Below, in pieces: positions 32,371-40,619 of a stretch of DNA of 63,916 nucleotides (position 1 is its first letter; every line of letters starts with the position of its first letter). Source of the DNA: Roseivivax jejudonensis (GTDB taxonomy: Bacteria; Pseudomonadota; Alphaproteobacteria; Rhodobacterales; Rhodobacteraceae); assembly GCF_900172265.1 (NCBI RefSeq), contig NZ_FWFK01000010.1, positions 1 to 63,916 of the forward strand, read 5' to 3'. The position numbers and the translations under genes were made by a program. The notes beneath the pieces were generated by a model that was given only the letters and a program-made list of their open reading frames with translations, did not search any database and was not told the origin of the DNA.

Positions 32371-32724
32371 ATGGCGCTGTTTGCCTACTATGAGGCGCTC
32401 GCGCGCCGGAAGGTTCGCGGCGCCGCCTATTCGCTGACGGGCGTTCTGTTCCTGCTCGTCGGCGTCGGCTTTCTGGCCGCGGCGCTCTGGATGGTGCTGG
32501 CGGAGTTGCGCGACGCGCAATTCGCCGCGTTGGTCATGGGCTTCGGCTTCGTCGCGATCGGTCTGATCGTGATGGGGATCGGCAAGCTCATCTCGCGGCT
32601 GCGCGTCCGGCACGTGCCACCACTGCAGGGCGCAGCGACGCGGGCGCCGCTCATACAACTCGTCGAGGGCTTTCTGGTCGGCGTCGATGCGGGGCGCCGG
32701 TCGCGCGGGCCCCGGCGCGACTGA
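32371..32724 (+). CDS. Small membrane protein, phage-holin-X/YqjE-like
   Basis: 117 aa with two hydrophobic segments (TGVLFLLVGVGFLAAALWMV and FAALVMGFGFVAIGLIVMGI) linked by a short charged loop, and a basic C-terminus. The layout matches the holin-superfamily/YqjE proteins often found next to DUF883 genes; it is not evidence of a phage. The ATG abuts the DUF883 stop codon, so the two are almost certainly co-expressed under the stress promoter. Function unknown. Confidence 0.7.
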   Translation: MALFAYYEALARRKVRGAAYSLTGVLFLLVGVGFLAAALWMVLAELRDAQFAALVMGFGFVAIGLIVMGIGKLISRLRVRHVPPLQGAATRAPLIQLVEGFLVGVDAGRRSRGPRRD

Positions 32725-32774
32725 TTTATCGCTCAGCCGGAGTGACCGGCGTCTCCTGAAAGGACTCCGGTTCA

Positions 32775-33860
32775 GTGGCTTCCACTCCCGACTCCCTGCG
32801 CATTCCGCTCGTCATCCTCGCCACCGTCGCGGCGGGTTTCGTGCTGTATGTTGCGAACGACATCATCGCGCCGATGACCCTTGCCGTGGTCATCGGCGTG
32901 ATCGTCGCGCCGGTGATGGACGTGTCCAAGCGCATCGGCCTGCCCGAAGGGCTCGCCGCGACGCTTATCCTGATCATCACCGTGGCGGGCATCGCCGCGC
33001 TCGGGTTCGCGCTCGAGCCGCTGTTCTGGCGCATCGTCGACGAACTGCCGTCGATCCGGCTGGAACTGCGGGCCCTCGTCTACCAGTTCCAGGGCGTCAT
33101 CCAGGGTATCGACAACGTCCAGGAAGAAATGAAGCAGGCCCTGGGCGCGGCAGAGGAGGCGGCGGCCGGCGGTGCGGCGGCCGAAGAGGGAGCCGAAAAC
33201 GGTGGCGGTCCCCAGATTCCGACGCTGACCGATGCGATGTTTCTCGCGCCGATCATCCTCGGCAAGTTCCTGATCTTTGTCGGCACCTTCTATTTCTTCC
33301 TCGTGACGCGCCACCGCGTCTATTCGGCGCTGGCGCAGCGCATGAGCCAGGTCGGCGAGTCGACGGTGCTGCTGTCGCGGTTCCACCGCGCCGAATACCT
33401 CGTCTCGCGATATTTCGTGACGATCTCGATCATCAACGTCACGCTGGGCTTCGCGCTCGCGGGATACCTGATGGCGATCGGGCTCCCGCTGCCACTCGTC
33501 TGGGGCGCCGCGGCGGCGATCCTGAACTTCGTCCTCTATGTCGGGCCGGCGGCGGTCGCGTGCGGGCTGCTGCTCAGTGGGCTGATCAATTTCGACGGCC
33601 TGATGGTTCTGGCGCCGGCCTTCGGGTACCTCTGCATCAACATGACGGAGGCCCAGTTCGTGACGCCGTCGCTGGTTGGTCGGCACGTCGCGCTGAACCC
33701 GCTGCTGGTCTTCTCGACCCTGTGTTTCGGCATCTGGTTCTGGGGGCCGATCGGCGGCATCGTCGCCATTCCCGTGATCGTGATCGTGATGGCGCTGCTC
33801 GACGATCCGGCGAGCCGAACCCACGCCAATACGGCCCGACGCGCGCCGGCGCGCGACTGA
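32775..33860 (+). CDS. AI-2E family transporter (PerM-like)
   Basis: 361 aa with about eight membrane segments. Family signs: ANDIIAPMTLAVVIGVIVAP near the start, a cytoplasmic/periplasmic helical insert (residues about 85-140, rich in Ala, Glu and Gly), GYLMAIGLPLPLVWG and GIWFWGPIGGIVAIPVIVI. Family members have been linked to autoinducer-2 export and Na+/H+ antiport; substrate here is unknown. It begins 50 bp after the holin-like gene and may extend the stress operon. Confidence 0.88.
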   Translation: MASTPDSLRIPLVILATVAAGFVLYVANDIIAPMTLAVVIGVIVAPVMDVSKRIGLPEGLAATLILIITVAGIAALGFALEPLFWRIVDELPSIRLELRALVYQFQGVIQGIDNVQEEMKQALGAAEEAAAGGAAAEEGAENGGGPQIPTLTDAMFLAPIILGKFLIFVGTFYFFLVTRHRVYSALAQRMSQVGESTVLLSRFHRAEYLVSRYFVTISIINVTLGFALAGYLMAIGLPLPLVWGAAAAILNFVLYVGPAAVACGLLLSGLINFDGLMVLAPAFGYLCINMTEAQFVTPSLVGRHVALNPLLVFSTLCFGIWFWGPIGGIVAIPVIVIVMALLDDPASRTHANTARRAPARD

Positions 33861-34016
33861 CGCGCGTCAACCCGGCCGCGAAACGCGGCCGGGCAGGCGA
33901 CGCAGCCTCGCAACGCTTTGCCGCAATCCTGACACGGCGGTCCGAAGGGTCGTTGCCGCAATGCCCGTGCTGTGGCAGAAGAGCGGCAATCTCAGCACTA
34001 CGGACGGTTTCTTATC

Positions 34017-34670
34017 ATGGTCGACAACGCAGAGCGCCGGAAGTTGATGGTCGACACGCAGGTCCGCACGGCCGATGTGACGAAGTTTCCGATCATCTCG
34101 GCGATGTTGCGCGTCCCGCGCGAGGCGTTCCTTCCGGCCGACCGAACCGCCGCCGCCTATGTCAGCGAGAACGTGCCGCTCTCCCCCGGACGGGTGCTGC
34201 TCGAGCCGCGCACGTTCTCCAAGATGCTCGACTCGCTGGCGCTCACCGACGAGATGCTCGTGCTCGATCTGGGATGTGGCTACGGATACTCGTCCGCGAT
34301 CCTGTCGGAGATCGCCGAGGCGGTCGTCGCCGTCGAAGAGGACGAGAGCCTCGCCGACGAAGCCGAGGCGCTGCTGTCGGAGCATCACGCGGACAACGTC
34401 ATTCTGCACCGCGGCCCTCTGACCGAGGGCGCGCTGGAACACGGGCCCTACGACGCGATCGTCGTCGAGGGCGCGGTCGAGCAGGTGCCGCAGGCATTGC
34501 TCGACCAGATCAAGGAAGGCGGGCGCATCGCCTGCATATTCGAGGAGCGTCGGCTCGGCGTCGTGCGGATCGGCTACAAGATCGATGGACACGTGTCGTG
34601 GCGCTTCGGGTTCAATGCCGGAGCGCCGGTTCTACCGGGGTTCGAACGGCATACGGCATTCGCGCTCTAG
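34017..34670 (+). CDS. pcm: Protein-L-isoaspartate O-methyltransferase
   Basis: 217 aa. Repairs isoaspartyl residues by SAM-dependent methylation. RRKLMVDTQVRTADVT at the start is the alphaproteobacterial form; SAM motif LVLDLGCGYGYSSAIL; then AVVAVEEDESLADEAEALL and YDAIVVEGAVEQVP. The ATG at 34017 (MVDNAERR) is chosen over a GTG at 33972 because the family begins about ten residues before MVDTQVR. It is followed 58 bp later by tolC. Confidence 0.87.
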   Translation: MVDNAERRKLMVDTQVRTADVTKFPIISAMLRVPREAFLPADRTAAAYVSENVPLSPGRVLLEPRTFSKMLDSLALTDEMLVLDLGCGYGYSSAILSEIAEAVVAVEEDESLADEAEALLSEHHADNVILHRGPLTEGALEHGPYDAIVVEGAVEQVPQALLDQIKEGGRIACIFEERRLGVVRIGYKIDGHVSWRFGFNAGAPVLPGFERHTAFAL

Positions 34671-34728
34671 ACGGGCGCGCACGGGGCCGCGCCGGAGGCG
34701 GCCGGGCAAGACAGGGCAGGATGGCAGC

Positions 34729-36171
34729 ATGAGATCGAACCGACTGAAGCGCCTTGCGGCGGGAATCTGTCTCGCGGCCGGGATGACGGCGGGGGCAGCG
34801 CCGGCGGACACGCTCGCCGACGCGATGGTCGGCGCCTACCAGACGAGCGGTCTGCTGGAGCAGAACCGCGCCGTCCTGCGCGCCGCCGACGAGGACGTGG
34901 CGCAGGCGATCGCGGCCCTGCGCCCGGTGCTGAGCTGGTCGGCCAGCGCCACCCGCAACTTCGGCGAGTCGCAGAGCACGTCGCAGACGCTGAACCCCTC
35001 GACCCTGTCGTTCGAGACGCAGACGCGGACCACCCCGACGGTGTCGAATACCGCCTCGGTCGGCCTGTCGCTCAGCCTTTTGGTCTATGACTTCGGCCGC
35101 ACCCGCATGGGTGTCGATCTGGCGAAGGAATCGGTTCTGGCCGCGCGCCACGCTCTCGTCAGCGTCGAGCAGCAGGTGCTGTTCCGGGCGGTGCAGGCCT
35201 TCTGGGAGGTCCGGCGCGCACAGCAGACCGTGGACCTGCGCCAGAGCAACCTGCGTCTCATCGAGCAGGAACTCCAGGCCGCCCGCGACCGCTTCGAGGT
35301 GGGCGAGGTCACCCGGACCGACGTCGCGCTGGCCGAGGCACGGCTGGCCGAGGCACGCAGCCAGCTCGCGACGGCGCAGGGCAACCTGACCATCGCGATC
35401 GAGGAATACGTGGTCGCCGTCGGCCGCCGGCCTGGCCCTCTTCAGGTGCCGGGCTCGGTGCCGTCGCTGCCCGATACGGTCGAGGCTGCGACCGCCACCG
35501 CGCTGCGCCTTCATCCCGAGATCGTCTCGCAGCAGCACAACGTGACCGTTGCCGAGCTGCAGATCGCGATCGCCGAGGCGGCGATGAAGCCGCGCTTCAA
35601 CCTGACGGGCAACCTCGGGTACCAGAGCGACTTCGACAGCGAGGATTACTCGCGGTCGGGCTCGATCTCGCTCGGGGCGCAGGGGCCGATCTACCAGGGC
35701 GGCGAGCTGTCCTCCCTGGTGCGGCAGGCGATGGCGCAGCGTGACCAGCAGCGCGCGCTTCTGCTGCAGATCACCCGGCAGATCCGGCAGGGCGTCGCGA
35801 ACGCCTACATCCAGCTGCGTGTGGCGCGGTCCTCGATCTCGTCCGGCAACGACCAGGTCCGTGCCGCCCGCATCGCCTTCGAAGGCATCCGCGAGGAGGC
35901 CACGCTCGGCGCGCGCACCACGCTCGACGTGCTGAACGCGGAACAGGACCTTCTGGACGCGCGCACGCTGCTGATCTCGGCGCAGGTGGACGAGTACATC
36001 GCCGCCTACAACGTGATCCAGGCAATGGGTCTTCTGACGGTCGATCAACTCGATCTGCCGGTCCAACGCTACGATCCGTCGGTCTACTACAACCTCGTGA
36101 AGACCGCGCCGGCGCGCAGCCAGGAGGGGCAGAAACTCGACCGTGTCCTTCGGGCATTGGGAAAACAGTAG
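34729..36171 (+). CDS. tolC: TolC-family outer-membrane efflux protein
   Basis: 480 aa. Signal peptide at residues 1-26 (ending AAPADT). Two outer-membrane-efflux repeats with long helices (LRQSNLRLIEQELQAARDRF, then VGEVTRTDVALAEARLAEA) and the second-repeat marks GPIYQGGELSSLVRQA and ARTTLDVLNAEQDLLDAR. The trimer forms the exit duct for type I secretion and RND/ABC efflux. No membrane-fusion partner is nearby. The ATG at 34729 is the only one followed by a signal peptide. It lies between pcm and a PopZ-like gene, a neighbourhood I recall from other alphaproteobacteria. Confidence 0.92.
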   Translation: MRSNRLKRLAAGICLAAGMTAGAAPADTLADAMVGAYQTSGLLEQNRAVLRAADEDVAQAIAALRPVLSWSASATRNFGESQSTSQTLNPSTLSFETQTRTTPTVSNTASVGLSLSLLVYDFGRTRMGVDLAKESVLAARHALVSVEQQVLFRAVQAFWEVRRAQQTVDLRQSNLRLIEQELQAARDRFEVGEVTRTDVALAEARLAEARSQLATAQGNLTIAIEEYVVAVGRRPGPLQVPGSVPSLPDTVEAATATALRLHPEIVSQQHNVTVAELQIAIAEAAMKPRFNLTGNLGYQSDFDSEDYSRSGSISLGAQGPIYQGGELSSLVRQAMAQRDQQRALLLQITRQIRQGVANAYIQLRVARSSISSGNDQVRAARIAFEGIREEATLGARTTLDVLNAEQDLLDARTLLISAQVDEYIAAYNVIQAMGLLTVDQLDLPVQRYDPSVYYNLVKTAPARSQEGQKLDRVLRALGKQ

Positions 36172-36243
36172 AATTATCCGTGTCTGTTGTGCCGATTCAG
36201 TCGCTGGGCTATTCTCTGGCGCTGAGGTGAGAGTGGTACCCGG

Positions 36244-37731
36244 ATGACAAATCACCCTTCGCATTCGGAAATCGAGGACGTTCTGTCTTCGATCCGGCGT
36301 CTCGTGTCGGAGGATGGGCGTGCGCCCCTCCGCAGCGAGCGGGCCAAGCCCGTGGCGTCGCCTGACGCTCTCGTGCTCACGCCGCAGCAGCGGGTGATCG
36401 ACGGCAGCGCCGAAAGGTCCGACCCGGTCGACGACGCCGACGACATGCCCGATGAACGGCGCGAGGCGTCAGCAGAGGCGCCCCCGGCGCCGGCACCCTT
36501 CGATTTCGACGACGATCCCGATCCGGCCCTCGAGTTCGTGACGCCGCGGCGCCCGAAACAGCCGCTGCGTTCGCTCCGCGACGAGGTGAGTGCGCCCGAG
36601 GCGGAAACGCCACGGCATACGGACCGAACCGCTGCGAACGACCGCGCGGACCACGTCGCGTTCAAGGCTGATTCCTTCGATCTTCGTGCGCTGGTGGAAC
36701 GGGAAGTGGCCGCGGCGCTCGCGCCCGCGCAGTACGAAGAGGGCGAGGACGAGGACGGGACCGACGCGGCCGCGGGACAGCCCGCGGCGGACACGGCGCG
36801 CGAGCCTGTGCGCAACAGCAGGGCGCCGTCGCGTCTGTCGCTGCGACCCGCCGACGCCGACGCCGATGACGACCCCGACGCGGAGACCGACAGCGACGAT
36901 GCCGGACCGGCGGTGATGCCACCATTGCGGCTGGGACGCGCGCAATCGGTCGCGCCAGTGCCGGACGCGCCGCGCGATGAGGCGGCTGAGGCAGAAGACC
37001 CGGCGCCCGAGGATACCGGTGCCGATGCGCACACGACGCCCGACGCCGCAATTGCGGCCGAATCGGTGGATGACCGCGACGACGACGACGATCCGCGTGA
37101 CGTGCGTATCGAGGATGTCGTGGAGGCCGCCGCGCGCGACGTGGCCGCGGCGGCGACCGATCATGCTCCGGAGCGCAGCGCAGAGATGGACGACGATGGC
37201 GCCGCGGCATCCGAAAGGGATCTCGCCGGCGTGACGGAGCCTGACGTTCTGAACGCCTCCGGGCCGGTAGCGGATGGCGCGCCTGAGGCTGCGCAACCGG
37301 CGACCGACGCGCCCGCATCCGACGTGCGCCCCGTGCCGTTCAGCATCCGCCGGGCGGCCGAGGCGCAGGACCGGGCGAAACCCACGCTGTCGCTCGAGGA
37401 CAAGATCTCGGAGCTCGAGGCGATGATCGCACAGGCCGATGCGGACTGGGAGCCGACGCCGCGCGCCCCGCGGCGCGCGCCCGAGGAACGCGGCGTGACC
37501 GTGCCCGGCCCGTGGCCCGAACGGCTCGAGCCGCAGGAGACACGGCCCGCGACGACGACGTCGCCTGACGTTCCCGCATTGCCGCTCGACGCGGACGCGC
37601 TGCGAGAGGTCGTGGCGGATATCGTGCGCCAGGAGCTTCAGGGCATGCTGGGCGAGCGGATTACGCGCAACGTGCGCAAGCTCGTGCGGCGCGAGATCAA
37701 CCGCGCGCTGGCGGGCTACGACGCCGACTGA
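36244..37731 (+). CDS. PopZ-like (DUF2497-type) polar scaffold candidate
   Basis: 495 aa. The N-terminus [18 protein letters not shown] matches the short helix that opens PopZ/DUF2497 proteins. The middle (about 400 residues) is intrinsically disordered: Asp-, Glu-, Ala- and Pro-rich with acidic blocks ([14 protein letters not shown]). The C-terminus is helical and basic ([20 protein letters not shown], then [14 protein letters not shown]), like PopZ's oligomerisation region. PopZ anchors the chromosome origin at the cell pole. At 495 aa it is much longer than Caulobacter PopZ (177 aa), all of it in the acidic linker. Two in-frame helical ends with a disordered bridge are what is seen; polar assembly is inference. 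Confidence 0.62.
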   Translation: MTNHPSHSEIEDVLSSIRRLVSEDGRAPLRSERAKPVASPDALVLTPQQRVIDGSAERSDPVDDADDMPDERREASAEAPPAPAPFDFDDDPDPALEFVTPRRPKQPLRSLRDEVSAPEAETPRHTDRTAANDRADHVAFKADSFDLRALVEREVAAALAPAQYEEGEDEDGTDAAAGQPAADTAREPVRNSRAPSRLSLRPADADADDDPDAETDSDDAGPAVMPPLRLGRAQSVAPVPDAPRDEAAEAEDPAPEDTGADAHTTPDAAIAAESVDDRDDDDDPRDVRIEDVVEAAARDVAAAATDHAPERSAEMDDDGAAASERDLAGVTEPDVLNASGPVADGAPEAAQPATDAPASDVRPVPFSIRRAAEAQDRAKPTLSLEDKISELEAMIAQADADWEPTPRAPRRAPEERGVTVPGPWPERLEPQETRPATTTSPDVPALPLDADALREVVADIVRQELQGMLGERITRNVRKLVRREINRALAGYDAD

Positions 37732-37773
37732 GGGCGGACCGCCGGCGCGTCACGCCGCCCTTCCCAAAACATG

Positions 37774-37804
37774 AAAAAAGCGCGCCCGAAGGCGCGCCAT
37801 TTTC
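37774..37804. terminator. Bidirectional intrinsic terminator
   Basis: AAAAAA (37774-37779) precedes a perfect 7-bp stem GCGCGCC-CGAA-GGCGCGC (37780-37797), followed by CATTTT. It lies between two convergent genes and can serve both; the minus-strand side has the better T-run. Confidence 0.8.
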
Positions 37805-37828
37805 ATCCGGTCGGGCCGGAAGATCGTT

Positions 37829-38158
37829 TCAGGCTGCCTGGGCAGCCTCCGCCAGCAGCGCGGCGTTGCGACGCTCGCTCTCTTCGCGCGACAGCGCGAC
37901 AGAGGTGCGCACGCCCTTGGACACGAATTCCATCAGACCGGACACGACCCGCTCGTTGGGGTCGATTCCGGCACAGGTCAGGACTTCGCGTCCATCGCGC
38001 GAGCGCGCCCAGCGGGCGATCTGTTCAGGGCCGTTGCCGTACTTCTTGTCGTCGGCAATGGCATCGTCGAGAGCGGCGAGAACAACGGCAGCGAACAGTT
38101 TGCGGGCACGATTGCCCTGTTCGGCGTTGAACGCCGTCCCATCCACGAAATCTCGCAT
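37829..38158 (-). CDS. Small conserved alphaproteobacterial protein (DUF6280-like)
   Basis: 109 aa, soluble, no signal peptide. The start [20 protein letters not shown] and the middle [20 protein letters not shown] are, as I recall, almost invariant among Rhodobacterales and belong to DUF6280. Predicted all-alpha with one Cys ([12 protein letters not shown]). No function is known to me. Single gene, transcribed toward the terminator at 37774-37804 and divergent from efp (217 bp apart). Confidence 0.72.
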   Translation of the reverse strand: MRDFVDGTAFNAEQGNRARKLFAAVVLAALDDAIADDKKYGNGPEQIARWARSRDGREVLTCAGIDPNERVVSGLMEFVSKGVRTSVALSREESERRNAALLAEAAQAA

Positions 38159-38304
38159 GAAGTGCGTCCTTGCTTATTGGTCTTGTATTTCCGGGCGTGA
38201 GGGGCGTTATGGGACATCCGACGCGATTCTCATACCCCGATTATGCATGGCTCCTCTGCAGGCAGCGCATGTCTCGAACAAAAGCTATACGAGATCTGGT
38301 TGTC

Positions 38305-38333
38305 TTGCAGGCGCAGCATCAGCAAGATATAGG
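38305..38333 (+). promoter_or_regulatory. Sigma-70 promoter of efp
   Basis: TTGCAG (38305-38310), 17 bp, TATAGG (38328-38333). The start site would be near 38341, giving a leader of about 35 nt before the efp ATG. Confidence 0.65.
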
Positions 38334-38375
38334 CGCAGCCAGTTTGCAATCAAGCATTGGCCACGGTTTCGACAC

Positions 38376-38939
38376 ATGCCCAAGATCAACGGTAACGAGA
38401 TCCGCCCCGGCAACGTTCTCGAGCACAACGGCGGCCTCTGGGCCGCGGTGAAGGTCGATCACGTCAAGCCCGGAAAGGGCGGCGCCTTCGCGCAGGTCGA
38501 GATGCGCAATCTGCGAAACGGCTCCAAGCTGAACGAGCGCTTCCGCTCCGCGGACAAGGTCGAGCGGGTCCGGCTCGAACAGCGCGACATGCAGTTTCTC
38601 TTTGAATCCGAGGGCTTGCTGACGTTCATGGACGCCGAGACCTTCGACCAGGTGACACTGCCGGCGGACATCCTCGGGGAGCGTCGCCCGTTCCTGCAGG
38701 ACGGGATGACGATCGTCGTGGAGTTCTACGAGAGCGAGGCGCTCAACGCGACGCTGCCGCAGAAGGTCACCTGCACGGTCGTCGAGACCGAGCCGGTGGT
38801 GAAGGGGCAGACTGCTGCGAACTCGTTCAAGCCGGCGGTTCTCGACAATGGCGTGAAGGTCCAGGTGCCGCCCTTCGTCGGTCCCGACGAGGACATCGTG
38901 GTGAACACCGAAACGATGGAATACGCCGAACGCGCATGA
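38376..38939 (+). CDS. efp: Translation elongation factor P
   Basis: 187 aa, the normal EF-P length. EF-P relieves ribosome stalling at polyproline. The loop that enters the peptidyl-transferase centre reads VKPGKGGAF, with Lys at the modifiable tip, so the EpmA lysylation type (or no modification) fits better than the EarP/Arg type. Two OB-fold domains follow ([38 protein letters not shown]), with the EF-P signature at about residues 150-175. Single gene with its own promoter and terminator. Confidence 0.96.
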   Translation: MPKINGNEIRPGNVLEHNGGLWAAVKVDHVKPGKGGAFAQVEMRNLRNGSKLNERFRSADKVERVRLEQRDMQFLFESEGLLTFMDAETFDQVTLPADILGERRPFLQDGMTIVVEFYESEALNATLPQKVTCTVVETEPVVKGQTAANSFKPAVLDNGVKVQVPPFVGPDEDIVVNTETMEYAERA

Positions 38940-38969
38940 CACGCTGACGCGACGTCATTGAGCGTGGCG

Positions 38970-39000
38970 CAGGGCGCGGGGGTTCCCCGCGCCCTGTTTC
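38970..39000 (+). terminator. Intrinsic terminator of efp
   Basis: CAGGGCGCGGGG (38970-38981) and CCCCGCGCCCTG (38985-38996) form a perfect 12-bp stem with a 3-nt loop, followed by TTTC. It lies 31 bp past the efp stop and just before the convergent kinase gene. Confidence 0.8.
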
Positions 39001-39008
39001 GTTCCGAC

Positions 39009-39818
39009 TCAGACGCCGATGTCGTCCAGAAGCCCGGTGACCATCGCGTGGTAACCGCCGCCGAACAGGCGCAGATGCACCATGGCAGGCCACAGCTGGT
39101 AGATTGGGCGGCGGTCCTCGGCGCCGGGCTCGAGCTTGCCGTAGCCGCGCCAGAACGCCTGATCGGGTGTACCGAAGAGCGTCAGCATCGCGAGGTCGAC
39201 CTCGTCATGGCCGTAATACGCGGCCGGGTCGATCATCATGGCGCGCTGCTCGGTGAAGTGAAGGTTTCCGCCCCACAGATCGCCGTGCAGGAGGCTCGCC
39301 CGCGGCTCTTTTGGCAGAAGCTCCGGCAGACGCGCGGCAAGCCGTTCCACTCGTCGCGCCACGTCGGCGGGCAGGGCGCCCGGATCGGCCAGGAGGCGGC
39401 GCTCGGCCCAGAATTCCGGCCAGGTGTCGGTCGCGTCGTTGGGAATCGGCACGGAGCCGAAGGCATAGCCCTCGGACCAGCCGTAATGGCCGCCGTCCCA
39501 CGAATGCATCCGCGCGAGATCCTCGCCAAAGCCGCGCCAGGTCTCGCGCGTCGCCTCGGCCTTGGGCAGATAGTCGAGGCAGATCAACTTGTGCTCGGTA
39601 TGCAGCAGCTCCGGAACGGGCGCGTGCAGAAGCGCCATCGCCGACAGCATGCGCGCTTCCACGTGCACCAGCGGACCGGTCTTGACCACGAGTTCGCGCC
39701 CAGTGTCGAGCTTGACGTAGGCCACGTCCGACAAGTCACCGCCGGAGAGCGGCCGGATCTCGGCGACGCTGCCGCCGAAGGCGTCGAGAAGGGCAGGGGG
39801 AAGGGTGTCGATCGTCAT
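39009..39818 (-). CDS. Fructosamine kinase family protein
   Basis: 269 aa. Kinase-like fold: ELVVKTG supplies the ATP-binding Lys, LICLDYLPKAEATRETWRGF the hinge, LLHGDLWGGNLHF the catalytic loop with the Asp, and MIDPAAYYGHDEVDLAML the metal-binding Asp. Family members phosphorylate ribulosamines or fructosamines, a step that lets glycated proteins shed the adduct. The last gene of a coupled pair: the ATG overlaps the ygfZ stop by 4 bp. Confidence 0.87.
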   Translation of the reverse strand: MTIDTLPPALLDAFGGSVAEIRPLSGGDLSDVAYVKLDTGRELVVKTGPLVHVEARMLSAMALLHAPVPELLHTEHKLICLDYLPKAEATRETWRGFGEDLARMHSWDGGHYGWSEGYAFGSVPIPNDATDTWPEFWAERRLLADPGALPADVARRVERLAARLPELLPKEPRASLLHGDLWGGNLHFTEQRAMMIDPAAYYGHDEVDLAMLTLFGTPDQAFWRGYGKLEPGAEDRRPIYQLWPAMVHLRLFGGGYHAMVTGLLDDIGV

Positions 39819-40555
39819 GCCTCGTACCTCACGACCGCATCGCCGGCCCGCATCTCGGACGTCGCCTGCGGGAAGCGCAGATGCGCCAGCGCAGCGCCGC
39901 CGGCTTGCGTAAAGAGCGTGCCGACGCGTTTCTCGCCGGCGAGTATGTCGGTGCCGACGGGCGCGGTGCCATCGACCGCGACGCGCGCGAGCCCCTTCTT
40001 GAGCTCGGTCTTGTGTTTCATGCGCGCGGTCACCTCCTGGCCCACGTAGCATCCCTTGCGGAAGTCCACACCCGACAGGCGTTCGAAGCCGGCTTCGAGA
40101 ATGAAGGTCTCCGGCGTCAGCTCGATTCCGCTTTCGGGCACGGCGTGCGCGACGCGCAGGCCCGCCCAGTCGATGCCCTCTTCCGAGGCGCGGCCGTCGT
40201 AGGCGCGCCAGCCGAGGCCCGGGGCGCGCGGATCGGTGAACGCGCCTTCGGGCGCGGGCCCGGTGCCGCGGGCGGGAACGATGCCCGTCTCCTCGACCGC
40301 GACCTTCGAGCGAAGCTTGTAGAGCATCAGCGCCTTCTTGAGATCGTCGGCAATCGGCTCGGCCACGTCGATCAGGATGTCGGCGCCGTCGGGCACCAGG
40401 AAGAAGTCCGCGCGATACTTGCCCTGCGGGGTGAGCAGGGCGGCGTAAACGAGCCCGTCGCTGAGGCCGTTCACGTCGTTCGTCACGAGATTCTGGAGAA
40501 AGTCCGCGGCCTCGGGCCCGGAAAGGCGCAGCACACGGCGGTCGAGATCTGTCAT
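39815..40555 (-). CDS. ygfZ: YgfZ/GcvT-domain protein
   Basis: 246 aa. Folate-dependent protein that supports Fe-S cluster enzymes. The invariant motif is GVDFRKGCYVGQEVTARMKH with its Cys; the N-terminus has FLQNLVTNDVNGL. Shorter than Escherichia coli YgfZ (326 aa) but a common alphaproteobacterial length. The chosen ATG (40553-40555) starts at the family N-terminus. Confidence 0.88.
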   Translation of the reverse strand: MTDLDRRVLRLSGPEAADFLQNLVTNDVNGLSDGLVYAALLTPQGKYRADFFLVPDGADILIDVAEPIADDLKKALMLYKLRSKVAVEETGIVPARGTGPAPEGAFTDPRAPGLGWRAYDGRASEEGIDWAGLRVAHAVPESGIELTPETFILEAGFERLSGVDFRKGCYVGQEVTARMKHKTELKKGLARVAVDGTAPVGTDILAGEKRVGTLFTQAGGAALAHLRFPQATSEMRAGDAVVRYEA

Positions 40556-40619
40556 CGTCTCCGCTCCGGTCGAAACAGGAACTCTTATGTAACAAGCCGC
40601 AGAACGGAGCGACAGGGGG

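Noticed and set aside
32371-32724. Phage holin as sign of a prophage
   Set aside because: No other phage genes; this small membrane family is common next to DUF883 stress genes.
38159-38375. Riboswitch or small protein gene between the DUF6280-like gene and efp
   Set aside because: Only the efp promoter is supported; no conserved aptamer pattern and no credible start with ribosome site.
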